This document shows positions 46,645-55,975 of a DNA stretch of 64,000 nucleotides, piece after piece (the stretch's first letter is position 1; each line of letters starts with the position of its first letter). Both the position numbers and the translations under genes were made by a program. The notes beneath the pieces are model-generated. The model made no database searches, was not told where the DNA came from, and saw only the letters and a program-made list of their open reading frames with translations. The stretch is from G965222505 sp965222505 (GTDB lineage: Bacteria; Bacteroidota; Rhodothermia; Rhodothermales; DATKEJ01), in the NCBI GenBank assembly GCA_965222505.1, contig OZ244956.1, positions 2,356,001 to 2,420,000 on the forward strand, given 5' to 3'.

Positions 46645-47193
46645 TTACTGCATACGGCCCCATCTGTGCGCACCTTGGTCAACGGCACACCACATGTACA
46701 CTTTGGCAATAAATGCCTCGCCTACCTTGATGGCAAACGGCTCCGTCCCAAACGGCTGGAAACCGCACGACGCGTACAGCCTGAGGGCAGGCGCGTTCGA
46801 CGCACTGGCGGTAAGTTGAACGATACAAGTCCCCGGCGTGGAACGGGCATGCGCAAGGACCGCCTCTACGAGCATACGTGCAATACCCCGGCCCCGAAAT
46901 GCCCGGAGCACAGACATGCCAAATAATGTTGCCTTGTGTCGGGTTCGTTCCCGCTGCGCGAACCGAAGGCCCGCGACCCCCACCAGCCGGTTATCAACAA
47001 AGGCACCGAACACCAACTCGGTGGGATGCGGTTGATCCGAAACACGGGCCGTCCAAAAGTCCAGCGGCAACGGCTCGCGCTCGGCCACGGTGGCCGTGAA
47101 GGCTTCGGGCGTATCGGCATAGGCCCGGAGCATAAATGCCCGGTATTCGGCAGCGTGAGGCGGCGTGAGGCGGCAAATGTGCGGGGCAGGCAT
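46645..47193 (-). CDS. GNAT family N-acetyltransferase
   Basis: 182 aa. Acetyl-CoA-binding motif A is FRGRGIARMLVEAVLAHA (R/Q-x-x-G-x-G/A form), preceded by VFGAFVDNRLVGVAGLRFAQ and followed by LTASASNAPALRLYASCGF (motif B). Complete. The substrate is unknown. Its start is 7 bases from the end of the leftward isomerase-like gene upstream. Confidence 0.9.
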   Translation of the reverse strand: MPAPHICRLTPPHAAEYRAFMLRAYADTPEAFTATVAEREPLPLDFWTARVSDQPHPTELVFGAFVDNRLVGVAGLRFAQRERTRHKATLFGMSVLRAFRGRGIARMLVEAVLAHARSTPGTCIVQLTASASNAPALRLYASCGFQPFGTEPFAIKVGEAFIAKVYMWCAVDQGAHRWGRMQ

Positions 47194-47200
47194 GCCAGAC

Positions 47201-48133
47201 CTAAACCTCGACGGTTTTCAGAAAGTTGATGCTTCTTCTCAGTCCTTCAAGCGGTTCTTCCGTCTCGATCTCGATGATAAATCCGTGGTCAGCGATGTCA
47301 CTCATCAGGGCGGCCTTCAGCAGGGCGGGCCAGTCGATCATCCCCTCACCAAGCGGAACCACCCCGCCCAGCCTGCCGGGCTGACGCGCCTTCATGGCCG
47401 GGTCCCAGTCGTGCATGTGCAGTGCAGAGTATCGACCGGCATACTTCTCCAGATAGTGCACGATGTCGTATCCGCCCTTGATGGAGGCCAACTGAAACTG
47501 CATCGTCACCAGGTTCGGATCGAGGGCATCCATGATGCGTTCGTACTGTTGCTTGTCGCCTACTGCCGGACCAATGGCGTGGTTGTGGTACCCCAGCCGC
47601 AGCCCTGCGGCCTTGACCACCTCACCTGCTTTGTTGGCTTTTTCGCCCCACCGCATGATATCGTCGGCAGAACTGTCGTCAGGAAGGCCGGAGCCAGACA
47701 TGACGATGTCCGTCAGGCCCATCGCGGCGGCATACTCGGAAGTTTTGGCCGGGTCTTCCCGCAACAACTCATGCCACTGAAAATGGCTGGTTTTGCAGAA
47801 CAGGCCAGAATCTGCAATTTGCTGCTTGATTTCTTCGGGGGGGAGGGCGGTCAGGTTGCCGAAACCCGCGTTTACGTAGCTGAGTGGCGAGCACATCTCG
47901 ATGCCGTCATACCCCAGCGCTTGCACCTGTTTCAGCGTGCCGGGAAAATCCTGCTCGATGGCTTTCCGCATGCCGAACGATTGAAAGCTGATCGGCCGGG
48001 TGAAAAGCGTCTTGTTTGCCGCTTCCACAGCGGGCTGTGGCGCGGAGGGTTCAGCACAACCGATAGCGGCACCTGCGGCAATCATGCCAAGGGCGCTGGT
48101 TTCCAGGAATTGTCTTCTGTTGAATGATTTCAT
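47201..48133 (-). CDS. Exported TIM-barrel sugar phosphate isomerase/epimerase-like protein
   Basis: Start at 48133 (MKSFNRRQFLETSALGMIAA), with an ATG at 48142 as alternative. About 310 aa. A Tat signal (RRQFLE) with a lipobox-like AAIGC, so it is probably a Tat-exported lipoprotein. The body is the AP endonuclease 2/xylose isomerase-like TIM barrel (VQALGYDGIEMC, LRLGYHNHAIGP, LVTMQFQLASIKGG, YSALHMHDWDP, FIIEIETEEPLEGL). Family members include inositol and 3-keto-sugar enzymes; the substrate is undecided. Confidence 0.87.
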   Translation of the reverse strand: MKSFNRRQFLETSALGMIAAGAAIGCAEPSAPQPAVEAANKTLFTRPISFQSFGMRKAIEQDFPGTLKQVQALGYDGIEMCSPLSYVNAGFGNLTALPPEEIKQQIADSGLFCKTSHFQWHELLREDPAKTSEYAAAMGLTDIVMSGSGLPDDSSADDIMRWGEKANKAGEVVKAAGLRLGYHNHAIGPAVGDKQQYERIMDALDPNLVTMQFQLASIKGGYDIVHYLEKYAGRYSALHMHDWDPAMKARQPGRLGGVVPLGEGMIDWPALLKAALMSDIADHGFIIEIETEEPLEGLRRSINFLKTVEV

Positions 48134-48184
48134 GGCATTCATCCGGTGTAGAGGTGAACAGGGTGAGAAGTGAATATAATGGAA

Positions 48185-48240
48185 CGTAATGCGTATTGCG
48201 TATTCTTAATGAAAGCTAAACTTGTGAATACGCCGTCGGC
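48185..48240. repeat. Half copy of the heptad-arm element
   Basis: CGTAATGCGTATTGCGTATT at 48185-48204 matches the arm consensus; GAATACGCCGTCGG at 48226 resembles part of the core. No right arm. Lies between the isomerase-like and the Mpv17-like genes. Confidence 0.4.
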
Positions 48241-48279
48241 TTCAGAAAAACCCGGAAGCGCGTGCATGGCGGGTTCGTA

Positions 48280-48774
48280 TTATCCGCCGAAAAATACTTC
48301 GCTCAGTGCAAAATAAACGGCCATGATCCCGGAAAAAATGGAACTGGCCAGAAAACGCCGGCGCATGGGGACCTTGACCTGAACAATGTAATTTCCGACG
48401 ATGGAAATAGGAATGTTCCAGATAAAAGATTCCCAACCGATCCCGAGCAGCGCCCACGAAACCGTATCCCATCGTCCCGAAAAAATGCGGATGAACAGCA
48501 GGTGCCGGGCAATCCACAGGGGATTGAAATACAGCAGTGCAAGCACCGTTCGGCGAAACGCCCGTTTTACCGGCGGCACGGCATCCGGCACCTTCGCCTC
48601 GATCCACCGGAAATAGTTCGGAATTTCCAGGGCGTAGAGGGTCCCGCCCAGCACAAACATCCCTGCCAGCCGTTCCAGGGAGAAGGCCCCCAGAATAAGG
48701 GCCGCGATGGTATCCCCGATGGCGTAAAGAACGGCACCGATCCAAATATCATGTTTTTCGAGCCTGATGTTCAT
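48280..48774 (-). CDS. Mpv17/PMP22-like four-helix membrane protein coupled to xanthine dehydrogenase
   Basis: 164 aa, four predicted hydrophobic helices. Resemblance to Mpv17/PMP22 by eye: YAIGDTIAALILGAFSLERL (GDxxxQ-like start), MFVLGGTLYALEIPNYFRWI (GxxxxPxxxxWY-like), FIWNIPISIVGNYIVQVKVP (WPxxxxxNYxxVP-like) and MRRRFLASSIFSGIMAVYF (R-rich final helix). The ATG overlaps the xdhB stop (ATGA at 48771-48774), so translation is coupled. Function unknown; a channel or scaffold for purine turnover is speculation. Confidence 0.6.
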   Translation of the reverse strand: MNIRLEKHDIWIGAVLYAIGDTIAALILGAFSLERLAGMFVLGGTLYALEIPNYFRWIEAKVPDAVPPVKRAFRRTVLALLYFNPLWIARHLLFIRIFSGRWDTVSWALLGIGWESFIWNIPISIVGNYIVQVKVPMRRRFLASSIFSGIMAVYFALSEVFFGG

Positions 48775-51017
48775 TCGGGGTCCAGAAAAGCCAGGACCCG
48801 CTCATGGGTCAGGGGGGCGTGGAAAGCCATGGGGCGGTTGGGATGGGCGGCCTTCAGGGCATTTCGGATCGCAAAGTAGGCCCCGATGCCGTACATCAAA
48901 GGGGGTTCGCCGATGGCCTTACTTCCCATTATGGCATCGGGATTGTCTGCATCCTCCAGAAACATCACCTCGACGCGCTTCGGCGTGAAATGCAAATCGG
49001 GAATCTTGTAGGTGGTGAGGCTGTCACTTAACAGGGCACCTCGTTCGTTGTGTACCAGTTCCTCGATGGTCATCCATCCCAGCCCCTGCAAGAGTCCGCC
49101 TTCGACCTGCCCCCGGTCGATCAAGGGGGCCAGGCTTTTGCCTGCATCGTGGACCATATGCACGGCATCAATGGTGTAGGTCCCGCGCAACACGTCGACG
49201 GTCACCTCAACCACCGCTGCCCCAAAAACATGGTAGGCAAACGGTGTGCCTTTTTCCTGTTCCAGGTCATAGGTAAGCCGGGGGGTTGCATAAAGGGCCT
49301 GGGCAGACAACGAGATACGGCGGAAATAGGCTTCCGAGACAAGCGCGGGCCAGGTCATGCCGGAAGAGCCGCTGGTAACATGACCCTCCTGAAAGACGAG
49401 GGTATTTTCGTTGGCTTCGAGGTATTCGGCGGCCACGTTTTTAAGCCGGGCCAGGATCGCGTTGCAGGCGAGGTGGGCAGCCATGCCATTGAGGTCGGTG
49501 CCGGTACTGGCGGCTGTCGGGGAGGTGTTGGCCACGCGGGTCGTGTTGGTCTGTTCGACCCGGACGCGGGTTTCCGGAATCCCCAGGGTGCGTGCCACCA
49601 CACCCCGAATCTTGGTGTTCACGCCCTGCCCCATTTCCACGGCACCCGTACTCACACCGACGCTCCCATCGGTGTAGACGTGGACGAGGGCACCCGCCTG
49701 GTTGAGGAAGGTCTTGGTAAAAGAAATCCCGAAGCACACCGGCATGACGGCGAGACCTTTCTTCCGAAGCACATGGCCCGCATTAAACCGGTCAACCCCT
49801 TGTTTACGCGCCGCCAGATCGACCCACGCCACAACCTCCTCGAAACTTCGCGGTGCTTGACTGCGCTGGACCGGCATCCCGTACGGAAACCGATCGCCGT
49901 CCTGGAGCAAATTGCGCTGCTGGATTTCCCAGGCCGCAATGCCGAGTTGCTCCGCAGCCGAGGCAATGGCCGACTCCATTACAAACATGGACTGTGGGGC
50001 ACCGAACCCGCGGAAGGCCGTAAACGGCGGCAGGTTGGTGCGCCCGCTGTACCCGGTGACCCGCACGTTCGGAATAAAGTAGCTGTTGGTGCCATGAAAC
50101 AGGGTACGCTCCATGACCGCCGTGGACAGGTCAGCACAGGCCCCGCCGTTCTGGTAATAGGTGGCTTCATACGCCCGGATCTTCAACGCCTCGTCCAGGC
50201 CGATCTTGAAGTCCGAGACGTACGGGTGACGCTTGCCGGTCATGCGCATGTCTTCGTGCCGCTGTAACACCATTTTGACCGGGCGTTGCAGGGCATTGGC
50301 CGCCAGGGCGGCCAGCACCGCCCAGTGTGTCGCCTGGTCTTCCTTCCCCCCGAAGGCACCGCCCAGGCGCGCCACATCCACTTCGATATCGTGCATGGGT
50401 TTGTCCAGGACCCGCCCCACGATGCGCTGAACAAGGGTTGGGGCCTGCGTAGCGGAATAGACCTTCAGGCGGTTTCGCTCCTCCGGCACGCACAGGGCCG
50501 CCTGCGTCTCCAGGTAGAGGTGTTCCTGCCCACCAGATACCACCCGGCCTTCGACCACCGTGGTGCAATCGGCCCAGGCTTCGTCCACATCCCCCAAAGC
50601 CAGCGTCCTGGGAGGAACGATCAAATCCCCGTTCTGAACGGCCTCATACGCATCAAAAACCGGCGTTTGCTCATCTATGATCATCCGAACCCGTGTAGCA
50701 CCAAGGCGGGCGGCGCGGGCGGTTTCGGCCACGACCAGGGCCACCGGCTGCCCCACGTAATGCACCGCGTGCTGTGCAAGCAACGGTTCGTCATGGATGA
50801 TCCCGCCGACTTCGTTCTCCCCCGGAATATCCGCCACCGTGAAAACACGAACCACACCAGGCCTCTTTTCAGCCTCAGAGATGTCGATTTTCAGATTCGT
50901 ACCACGGGAGACCGGAGAAGGACATACGGCTGCGAACAAAAGACCGACAGGTTCTGGTAGATCGTCCGTGAATGGAGAATGGCCCTGGGTATGGGCAGGC
51001 GTATCGACAGACTTCAT
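48771..51017 (-). CDS. xdhB: Xanthine dehydrogenase, molybdopterin-binding subunit
   Basis: Start at 51017, overlapping the xdhA stop. About 748 aa. Domain a/b hammerhead (VGLLFAAVCPSPVSRGTNLK ... YVGQPVALVVAET) then the Moco-binding part: EHLYLETQAALC, GGAFGGKEDQATHWAVLAAL, TAFRGFGAPQSMFVMESAIA, VGVSTGAVEMGQGVNTKIRG (Moco) and GSKAIGEPPLMYGIGAYFAI (active-site Glu in GEPP). Oxidises hypoxanthine/xanthine to urate using water. No xdhC-type maturation gene is seen in the window. Confidence 0.95.
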   Translation of the reverse strand: MKSVDTPAHTQGHSPFTDDLPEPVGLLFAAVCPSPVSRGTNLKIDISEAEKRPGVVRVFTVADIPGENEVGGIIHDEPLLAQHAVHYVGQPVALVVAETARAARLGATRVRMIIDEQTPVFDAYEAVQNGDLIVPPRTLALGDVDEAWADCTTVVEGRVVSGGQEHLYLETQAALCVPEERNRLKVYSATQAPTLVQRIVGRVLDKPMHDIEVDVARLGGAFGGKEDQATHWAVLAALAANALQRPVKMVLQRHEDMRMTGKRHPYVSDFKIGLDEALKIRAYEATYYQNGGACADLSTAVMERTLFHGTNSYFIPNVRVTGYSGRTNLPPFTAFRGFGAPQSMFVMESAIASAAEQLGIAAWEIQQRNLLQDGDRFPYGMPVQRSQAPRSFEEVVAWVDLAARKQGVDRFNAGHVLRKKGLAVMPVCFGISFTKTFLNQAGALVHVYTDGSVGVSTGAVEMGQGVNTKIRGVVARTLGIPETRVRVEQTNTTRVANTSPTAASTGTDLNGMAAHLACNAILARLKNVAAEYLEANENTLVFQEGHVTSGSSGMTWPALVSEAYFRRISLSAQALYATPRLTYDLEQEKGTPFAYHVFGAAVVEVTVDVLRGTYTIDAVHMVHDAGKSLAPLIDRGQVEGGLLQGLGWMTIEELVHNERGALLSDSLTTYKIPDLHFTPKRVEVMFLEDADNPDAIMGSKAIGEPPLMYGIGAYFAIRNALKAAHPNRPMAFHAPLTHERVLAFLDPE

Positions 51018-52423
51018 AGCAGCACCCCTTCCAGTTGATGTTCGGGAAACAGGGTGATGAAATGGGCAAACAACAGGCGGCGCAGGAGACGGCTTTTGTA
51101 CCGGGCACTCCCCCGGACGTCGCTGATCGGGGCGATTTCCTCCTCGGCAGATGTCGCAGCCCGCGATAAGGTGTCGCACGTCAAGGGTTGCCCCTTCAAC
51201 ATCTCTTCGGTGGCTTTCAATCGGAGCGGAATGGGGGCTACACCGCCCGCAGCGAGCATCACATCGCGAATCACATCGTCCTCCAGTCGTACCAGGGCAG
51301 CGGTGTTGACGCAGGCAATGTCGAGGTACGTGCGTCGGGATACTTTTTCGAAATGAAAACGCGCTTCATCTACGGCGCTGGGCAGGCGAATGTGTTCGAT
51401 GATTTCCCCCGGCTGCAGATCGAACGCTTTGTAGGCTTTGAAAAAGGCATTGAGGGGCAGCCGTCGTTTGGCGCCATGATGGTCCAGGTGAAGTTCGGCG
51501 TTCAAGGCCAGCAGCATGATAGACAGGTCTCCGATGGGCGAGGCATTCACCAGGTTGCCGGCCACCGTAGCGCGGTTGCGCACCAACTGAGACGATACAA
51601 GCCGTAACAAAGCAGGCATTTCAGGGCGGAAGGTCTGTACTTCGGCGGATTCTATCAACGCCTCCGTTGTTACGGCCCCTCCGATCATCAGCCCATCGGA
51701 TGACAGACGGATGGCATTCAGGGCGGGTTCTCGGGACAAGGGCCGAAACCGGTCCGCCAGCAATTCGTCGGCGCGTTGCACAAACAGATCGGTGCCCCCA
51801 CCCAGCACGACGGCCTGCCCGTTGGCGCCGCCCGAAGTGGTGCCGTCTTCGAAATGGGCCAAGTGTTCGGGTGCATCCAAAAAGCTGCGGGGAATCCCGG
51901 CAAGTGCGACTAGGGCTTTGATGCGATCTGTCCCGGAGAGGTATGGCGCGGTCTGCTCGATCAGCCGGTCGATGGCACGCAGGATGGAGACGTAGCCGGT
52001 ACAGCGGCACAGGTTGCCTTCAATCGAAGCCTTCGCGTCTTCGACAGAAAGGGACCGGCTGTTCAATAGGAAACCGGTGAGCCCGATGACAATGCCGGGG
52101 GTACAGAATCCGCACTGCGTGGCTCCTTCGTCGATGAGGGCTTGTTGGATCGGCGTGGGGGTGGCCTGATTCAGCCCTTCGATGGTGACCACATGCCGCC
52201 CGTGTGCTTCGGCGAGGGGAAGCAGGCAGGACGCTACGGGCCGGTAGCGAATACGGGGGCCTTCGGGCATGCCCAACAAAACCGCACAGGCACCGCAATC
52301 TCCTTCGCGGCAGCCTTCCTTGGTACCCTTCAATTTCGCGTGGGCACGCAGGTAGTCCAAGGCAACCGATCCCGGTGGGGCATGGGTTGCATGGGTTTCG
52401 CTATTGAGCAGGAAACGAATCAT
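51014..52423 (-). CDS. xdhA: Xanthine dehydrogenase, Fe-S and FAD subunit
   Basis: About 469 aa from 52423 (MIRFLLNSETHATHAPPGSV); an ATG at 52432 adds three residues. First 2Fe-2S cluster KEGCREGDCGACAVLLG plus CLLPL; second ATQCGFCTPG with GNLCRCTGY. The FAD domain follows (VVLGGGTDLFVQ; RNRATVAGNLVNASPIGDLS) and a CO dehydrogenase flavin C-terminal domain (KVSRRTYLDIACVNTAA). Passes electrons from the Moco subunit to NAD+. Operon: xdhA-xdhB-Mpv17-like. Confidence 0.95.
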   Translation of the reverse strand: MIRFLLNSETHATHAPPGSVALDYLRAHAKLKGTKEGCREGDCGACAVLLGMPEGPRIRYRPVASCLLPLAEAHGRHVVTIEGLNQATPTPIQQALIDEGATQCGFCTPGIVIGLTGFLLNSRSLSVEDAKASIEGNLCRCTGYVSILRAIDRLIEQTAPYLSGTDRIKALVALAGIPRSFLDAPEHLAHFEDGTTSGGANGQAVVLGGGTDLFVQRADELLADRFRPLSREPALNAIRLSSDGLMIGGAVTTEALIESAEVQTFRPEMPALLRLVSSQLVRNRATVAGNLVNASPIGDLSIMLLALNAELHLDHHGAKRRLPLNAFFKAYKAFDLQPGEIIEHIRLPSAVDEARFHFEKVSRRTYLDIACVNTAALVRLEDDVIRDVMLAAGGVAPIPLRLKATEEMLKGQPLTCDTLSRAATSAEEEIAPISDVRGSARYKSRLLRRLLFAHFITLFPEHQLEGVLL

Positions 52424-52435
52424 GTGGATCATGCC

Positions 52436-53968
52436 TCATCTGCGGTACGGCACCTGAATCCCCAGGGCCACCTGCCCTGAAAGGCGGCTGGTGTCGTTCC
52501 CTTCAATAAACCCGTCATTTTGAACAAAGTTGGCCCCCACATCGGCCCGGAGCCACCAGTAGGGCGAAGGTTGAAACCGCAGCCTGGAGCCCGCACGCAA
52601 GGTGCGAATGGCGGTACCGCTTAACACAAAGGCAACGTCGTCCTCGGGGTAGGGCCGGTTGATGACGGCCTGATCGCCCTGGGCCAGCCATTGGACCTGT
52701 GGCGAGAGCGTAAGGCCCGGTATCCAGCGGTCCAGATAAAGGTCCACAAAGCCCCCGGCTTCAACGTAATCGCTGAACTGGGTAGCCAGCCCGCGCAACA
52801 GGTAGAGGTATTGCCCTTCGATTTGCTCGGCATTGTAGGCCCGTGCCGAAACAACCGTCATACGCAGCCCCAGGTGGGCGTATCCGGCGGCATACTGGAG
52901 GGTGCCCGTCACGGCAATGGAGGCCGGTTCTTCCCCGTTGATAAAATCGAAATCATCCACCAGAAGCTGCCCCTGGAGGGTCCATCGGTTGGCGTGTGCC
53001 CACAGGGAGCCTGCAACGAGCCCGTTGTTTTCGTCGTTTTTGGGGGTGTTGTCTGTAGTGAGGATGGCGAGGTTGATCGGGTTCAGGTATTTGAGCGAGA
53101 AGCCGGTGTTTTCCCCCGAAAACAGGATGGCTTCCATGAGGCTCAGGTTGAAATATTTGGAGGGCCGCCAGTCGATGCGGTGGGCTGCAACGTACCGACG
53201 GATGCTGCCTGCATCCGGCCCGGAGGATCGGTCTCCGGCGCGGCCTGTGTATTCCCCTTCCGGTTCCATGCTGTCCAATTCGCCGAGGATGCTGCGGAGG
53301 GCAAACCGCCGCCCGCCGATGCGCAGGTTGAGTTGATCGTAGGGATGGGGGTTATCGCTGATGAGGACAGAGGTTTCGCCATGTTGTCCCCAGTGGTTCC
53401 CGAAGCGGCCCACATAGGCGGATGCCCATTTGCTTCGGTAGCCGATGTAGGCATTTTCGTTGCGCATGATGAGGCGCTTGGCGGCATCGAGGCCGTCCGG
53501 GTCATCATCGTAGTACAGATCATGGCGGATGCCCATATGGGCCACCACCGGCCCGCCGTCCCAGTAGAGGCGGAGCATGGCATTGGGATAGACAAAGCCT
53601 TTATCGTCCAGGGGCCGCATAACGTCCAGCCGTCGGCTGTCGGACCCAATGGCTCCAATGTCCAGCACGGCCCCGGCTTCCGGGGCATCGCCTCGGTCCA
53701 TGCCGATGGTGCGTTTAAGCATCGTGACCCATCGGCGCTCGGCGGTATTGAGGTCGGCGCGGTCTATTTTGCGCAGGGCGGCAGCCACTTCGCCGTAGTG
53801 GTAGGGGTGGGCTGTGGGGTGGAGGTCCAGCATAAAGCCCCGGCGCTGTAACCGCTGAATGTACGCATAGGCCCAATCATCGACCGGAAGCAGCCGGTTG
53901 TGCTGGGCTTGCAGGGGAAGGGTACATCCCAGCAAGAGGACCAGAAAAACAAGACGGACCATGCGCAT
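52436..53968 (-). CDS. Wzi-like outer-membrane barrel protein
   Basis: Start at 53968 (MRMVRLVFLVLLLGCTLPLQAQ); a longer frame reaches 54016. About 510 aa. After the signal peptide, PVDDWAYAYIQRLQRRGFML opens the helical/POTRA-like N terminus typical of Wzi-like capsule-assembly proteins, and many amphipathic beta strands follow (ATQFSDYVEAGGFVDLYLDR, RAGSRLRFQPSPYWWLRADV), ending in an aromatic residue-containing strand. Probably binds or anchors surface polysaccharide. 12 bases separate it from xdhA; co-transcription is possible but functionally unclear. Confidence 0.7.
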   Translation of the reverse strand: MRMVRLVFLVLLLGCTLPLQAQHNRLLPVDDWAYAYIQRLQRRGFMLDLHPTAHPYHYGEVAAALRKIDRADLNTAERRWVTMLKRTIGMDRGDAPEAGAVLDIGAIGSDSRRLDVMRPLDDKGFVYPNAMLRLYWDGGPVVAHMGIRHDLYYDDDPDGLDAAKRLIMRNENAYIGYRSKWASAYVGRFGNHWGQHGETSVLISDNPHPYDQLNLRIGGRRFALRSILGELDSMEPEGEYTGRAGDRSSGPDAGSIRRYVAAHRIDWRPSKYFNLSLMEAILFSGENTGFSLKYLNPINLAILTTDNTPKNDENNGLVAGSLWAHANRWTLQGQLLVDDFDFINGEEPASIAVTGTLQYAAGYAHLGLRMTVVSARAYNAEQIEGQYLYLLRGLATQFSDYVEAGGFVDLYLDRWIPGLTLSPQVQWLAQGDQAVINRPYPEDDVAFVLSGTAIRTLRAGSRLRFQPSPYWWLRADVGANFVQNDGFIEGNDTSRLSGQVALGIQVPYRR

Positions 53969-54156
53969 AACGAAAACGGCGATTGAACAGATTTGGTCAT
54001 GAGGAGGAGGCATCACTGTTATAAGCTAGCGGCTGGAAGGGAGAGGTACAACCCGAGGTCTGGGGTATACTCTACGCGCAAAATCCTTGTACATGCAAGA
54101 CTTCATGTGGTATCTTGGCGCCCCCACCCGATTTTCTCCCTCATTTTTCATGTGTG

Positions 54157-54534
54157 ATGAGTATTTTCTTTCGGCCTGCCCTGCGGGGTATGACGGTCGT
54201 ATTTATGTGTTGGGCCTTTCTTGACATGGGTTGCGGAGACGCAAAGCCTGAGGGTCCACCTGCTGAAGTAGAAGATTTCAAATTCAGCAAGGTACCCGGT
54301 GGTGCGCGTATCCTGACGGGTACCCTCTTTAACCCCAGCGACCGCCCCATACGCAACAGTATCATTCAGGTCTCCCTGTTCGACGATGCCAATCAGCTAT
54401 TGACCACAATGAACATTGAAGTCAAAGATGTTCAGCCTGGGGAACGCAAGCCGTTCCGCCAGCCGATCGATACAGACCTGAAGGTGACCCGCGCCAAGGT
54501 CCGCCGTACACTTACACAATACCGGTCCTTATAA
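54157..54534 (+). CDS. Small lipoprotein with FxLYD-like domain
   Basis: 125 aa from the ATG at 54157. Hydrophobic leader ending in DMGC, a possible lipobox. The rest (RILTGTLFNPSDRPIRNSII QVSLFDDANQLL ... VQPGERKPFRQPI) is the FxLYD beta-sandwich pattern found in envelope proteins. Function unknown. Divergent from the Wzi-like gene. Confidence 0.7.
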   Translation: MSIFFRPALRGMTVVFMCWAFLDMGCGDAKPEGPPAEVEDFKFSKVPGGARILTGTLFNPSDRPIRNSIIQVSLFDDANQLLTTMNIEVKDVQPGERKPFRQPIDTDLKVTRAKVRRTLTQYRSL

Positions 54535-54608
54535 CTGCACAGTACGGCCCATGCCCTGCTGCACAGACCGTATGTATCACTCTCCCTCCTTCACCAACCC
54601 CTCCTGCC

Positions 54609-55076
54609 ATGAGACGCTTTCTCGTCATGGCCGCTCTGGTTTTTGGTGCCTACTACCTGTACCAAAACTTTGCTGCCAGCCGCACCCCCTACGGCAACGA
54701 CCCTGCCACAACCCAAAACAACCCCGTTGACATCGGCAACAGCCCCTTCGGCGAAGAAATGTCCGGCGCGGATGACGTGAGCGGGAGTTGGACCTATACG
54801 CTCCAGATGCCCGACGGCCAGACCTCGGGTACCCTAACGCTCTGGGGCCCCTCGAACGACTTGCAAGGCATGATGTCGAACGTCGTCCGCGCTTCGGAAT
54901 CGGAAACGTTGGCAAACGTCCGCATGTCCGGCTCTGACATTACGTTCCAGATTCCGAGCCAGGAATTCGGCACGATCACCTTTAACGCGGTCATACTCGG
55001 CCAATCCATGAACGGCACCATGAACGTTTCGGGCATGAATCCCATTTCGTTCAAAGCCACCTACACGTCGCAGTAG
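54609..55076 (+). CDS. Hypothetical exported protein with one N-terminal membrane helix
   Basis: 155 aa, family not recognised. Residues 4-20 (FLVMAALVFGAYYLYQN) anchor it; then a Gly/Ser/Asn-rich linker and a beta-rich domain (SGSWTYTLQMPDGQTSGTLT ... ITFNAVILGQSMNGTMNVSG), reminiscent of small lipocalin-like or hydrolase-associated beta domains. Confidence 0.65.
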   Translation: MRRFLVMAALVFGAYYLYQNFAASRTPYGNDPATTQNNPVDIGNSPFGEEMSGADDVSGSWTYTLQMPDGQTSGTLTLWGPSNDLQGMMSNVVRASESETLANVRMSGSDITFQIPSQEFGTITFNAVILGQSMNGTMNVSGMNPISFKATYTSQ

Positions 55077-55122
55077 TGCATCCCCTTCGCAATCCCCAAG
55101 CCACGCCTAACCCAGACTTCTA

Positions 55123-55605
55123 ATGGCTAATATCACAGACATTATCTCTGCCATCATCAACGAGCTTCAAAAGAAAAACCGGGAAAACCCCAACGAGGAA
55201 ACCGCTGATCCGGAAGTATTTGACATCCTGCGGGAAAAAATAGGTGGCGTTGGGCACCAGACCCAACATCAGCGCCGGCAACCCACCAACCAGACCCCGG
55301 ACAACATCCTCGACATCATCCGCCAGAAGATCGAGGAAGCCCAACAGGAAAACAGGAACAACCCGAACCAGCGGGATGCTCCCGGCTCCATCTTCGATCA
55401 CCTGCGGAAGAAAGTAGACCAGAAAGAACGCGGGCAAATCAAAACGTCCCTGCGGCACATCATCCAGAACTACAACCTGGACGTCCGCCGCGTGCCCCGG
55501 CGCTTGCTTCGGGACGTCGAAGCCGCCTACGCCAAAGAGCGGAAGCACCTCGATGCCAAGTACGCCCAAGTCCTGCACGACCTGAGCCGGAAGCATACGT
55601 ATTAG
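55123..55605 (+). CDS. Hypothetical cytoplasmic protein with internal duplication
   Basis: 160 aa, Gln/Asn/Arg/Glu-rich and soluble, no known family. Two related ~50-residue segments: IISAIINELQKKNRENPNEE ... VFDILREKIGG (about 7-42) and ILDIIRQKIEEAQQENRNNP ... IFDHLRKKVDQ (about 62-103). The last 55 residues (QIKTSLRHIIQNYNLDVRRV ...) are different and basic. Helical, possibly nucleic-acid or protein binding; inference only. Confidence 0.65.
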   Translation: MANITDIISAIINELQKKNRENPNEETADPEVFDILREKIGGVGHQTQHQRRQPTNQTPDNILDIIRQKIEEAQQENRNNPNQRDAPGSIFDHLRKKVDQKERGQIKTSLRHIIQNYNLDVRRVPRRLLRDVEAAYAKERKHLDAKYAQVLHDLSRKHTY

Positions 55606-55640
55606 GACACAGCACCATGCCTGGCAGATTCTGCCCAGAA

Positions 55641-55773
55641 CGTATTGCGTATTGCGTGATTTTGGCCTTCAACACACCAACGGCATACGCGGCTGAAGTT
55701 GCGAACAACCCTTGATCTGGCACAGCACATAAGCCTGCATTCACGCAACACGCAACACGCAACACGTATCACG
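55641..55773. repeat. Heptad-arm intergenic element, copy D
   Basis: Left arm CGTATTGCGTATTGCGTGAT (55641-55660); right arm from 55740, TTCACGCAACACGCAACACG and a further unit. Core CGGCATACGCGG (55681-55692) is the inverse of copy A's core with one change, so this copy is in the other orientation. Confidence 0.72.
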
Positions 55774-55975
55774 TTGGTGCTTCAATGTACTTCACCCGGT
55801 TGGATTGATATTCCGGCCGGGTTTTTTGTATACTTGAGGGCGCCCTCCTTACCGGGCGTACGCGAGGACAAGTTTCATTTACGGCACAGCAAACCCGACT
55901 TTCGAGGCTCCATTCCGTGGTGCTTGAGGCACACCGGAACAGGCGGGCGTGCTGAACCAAATTACGGCAACAGGC

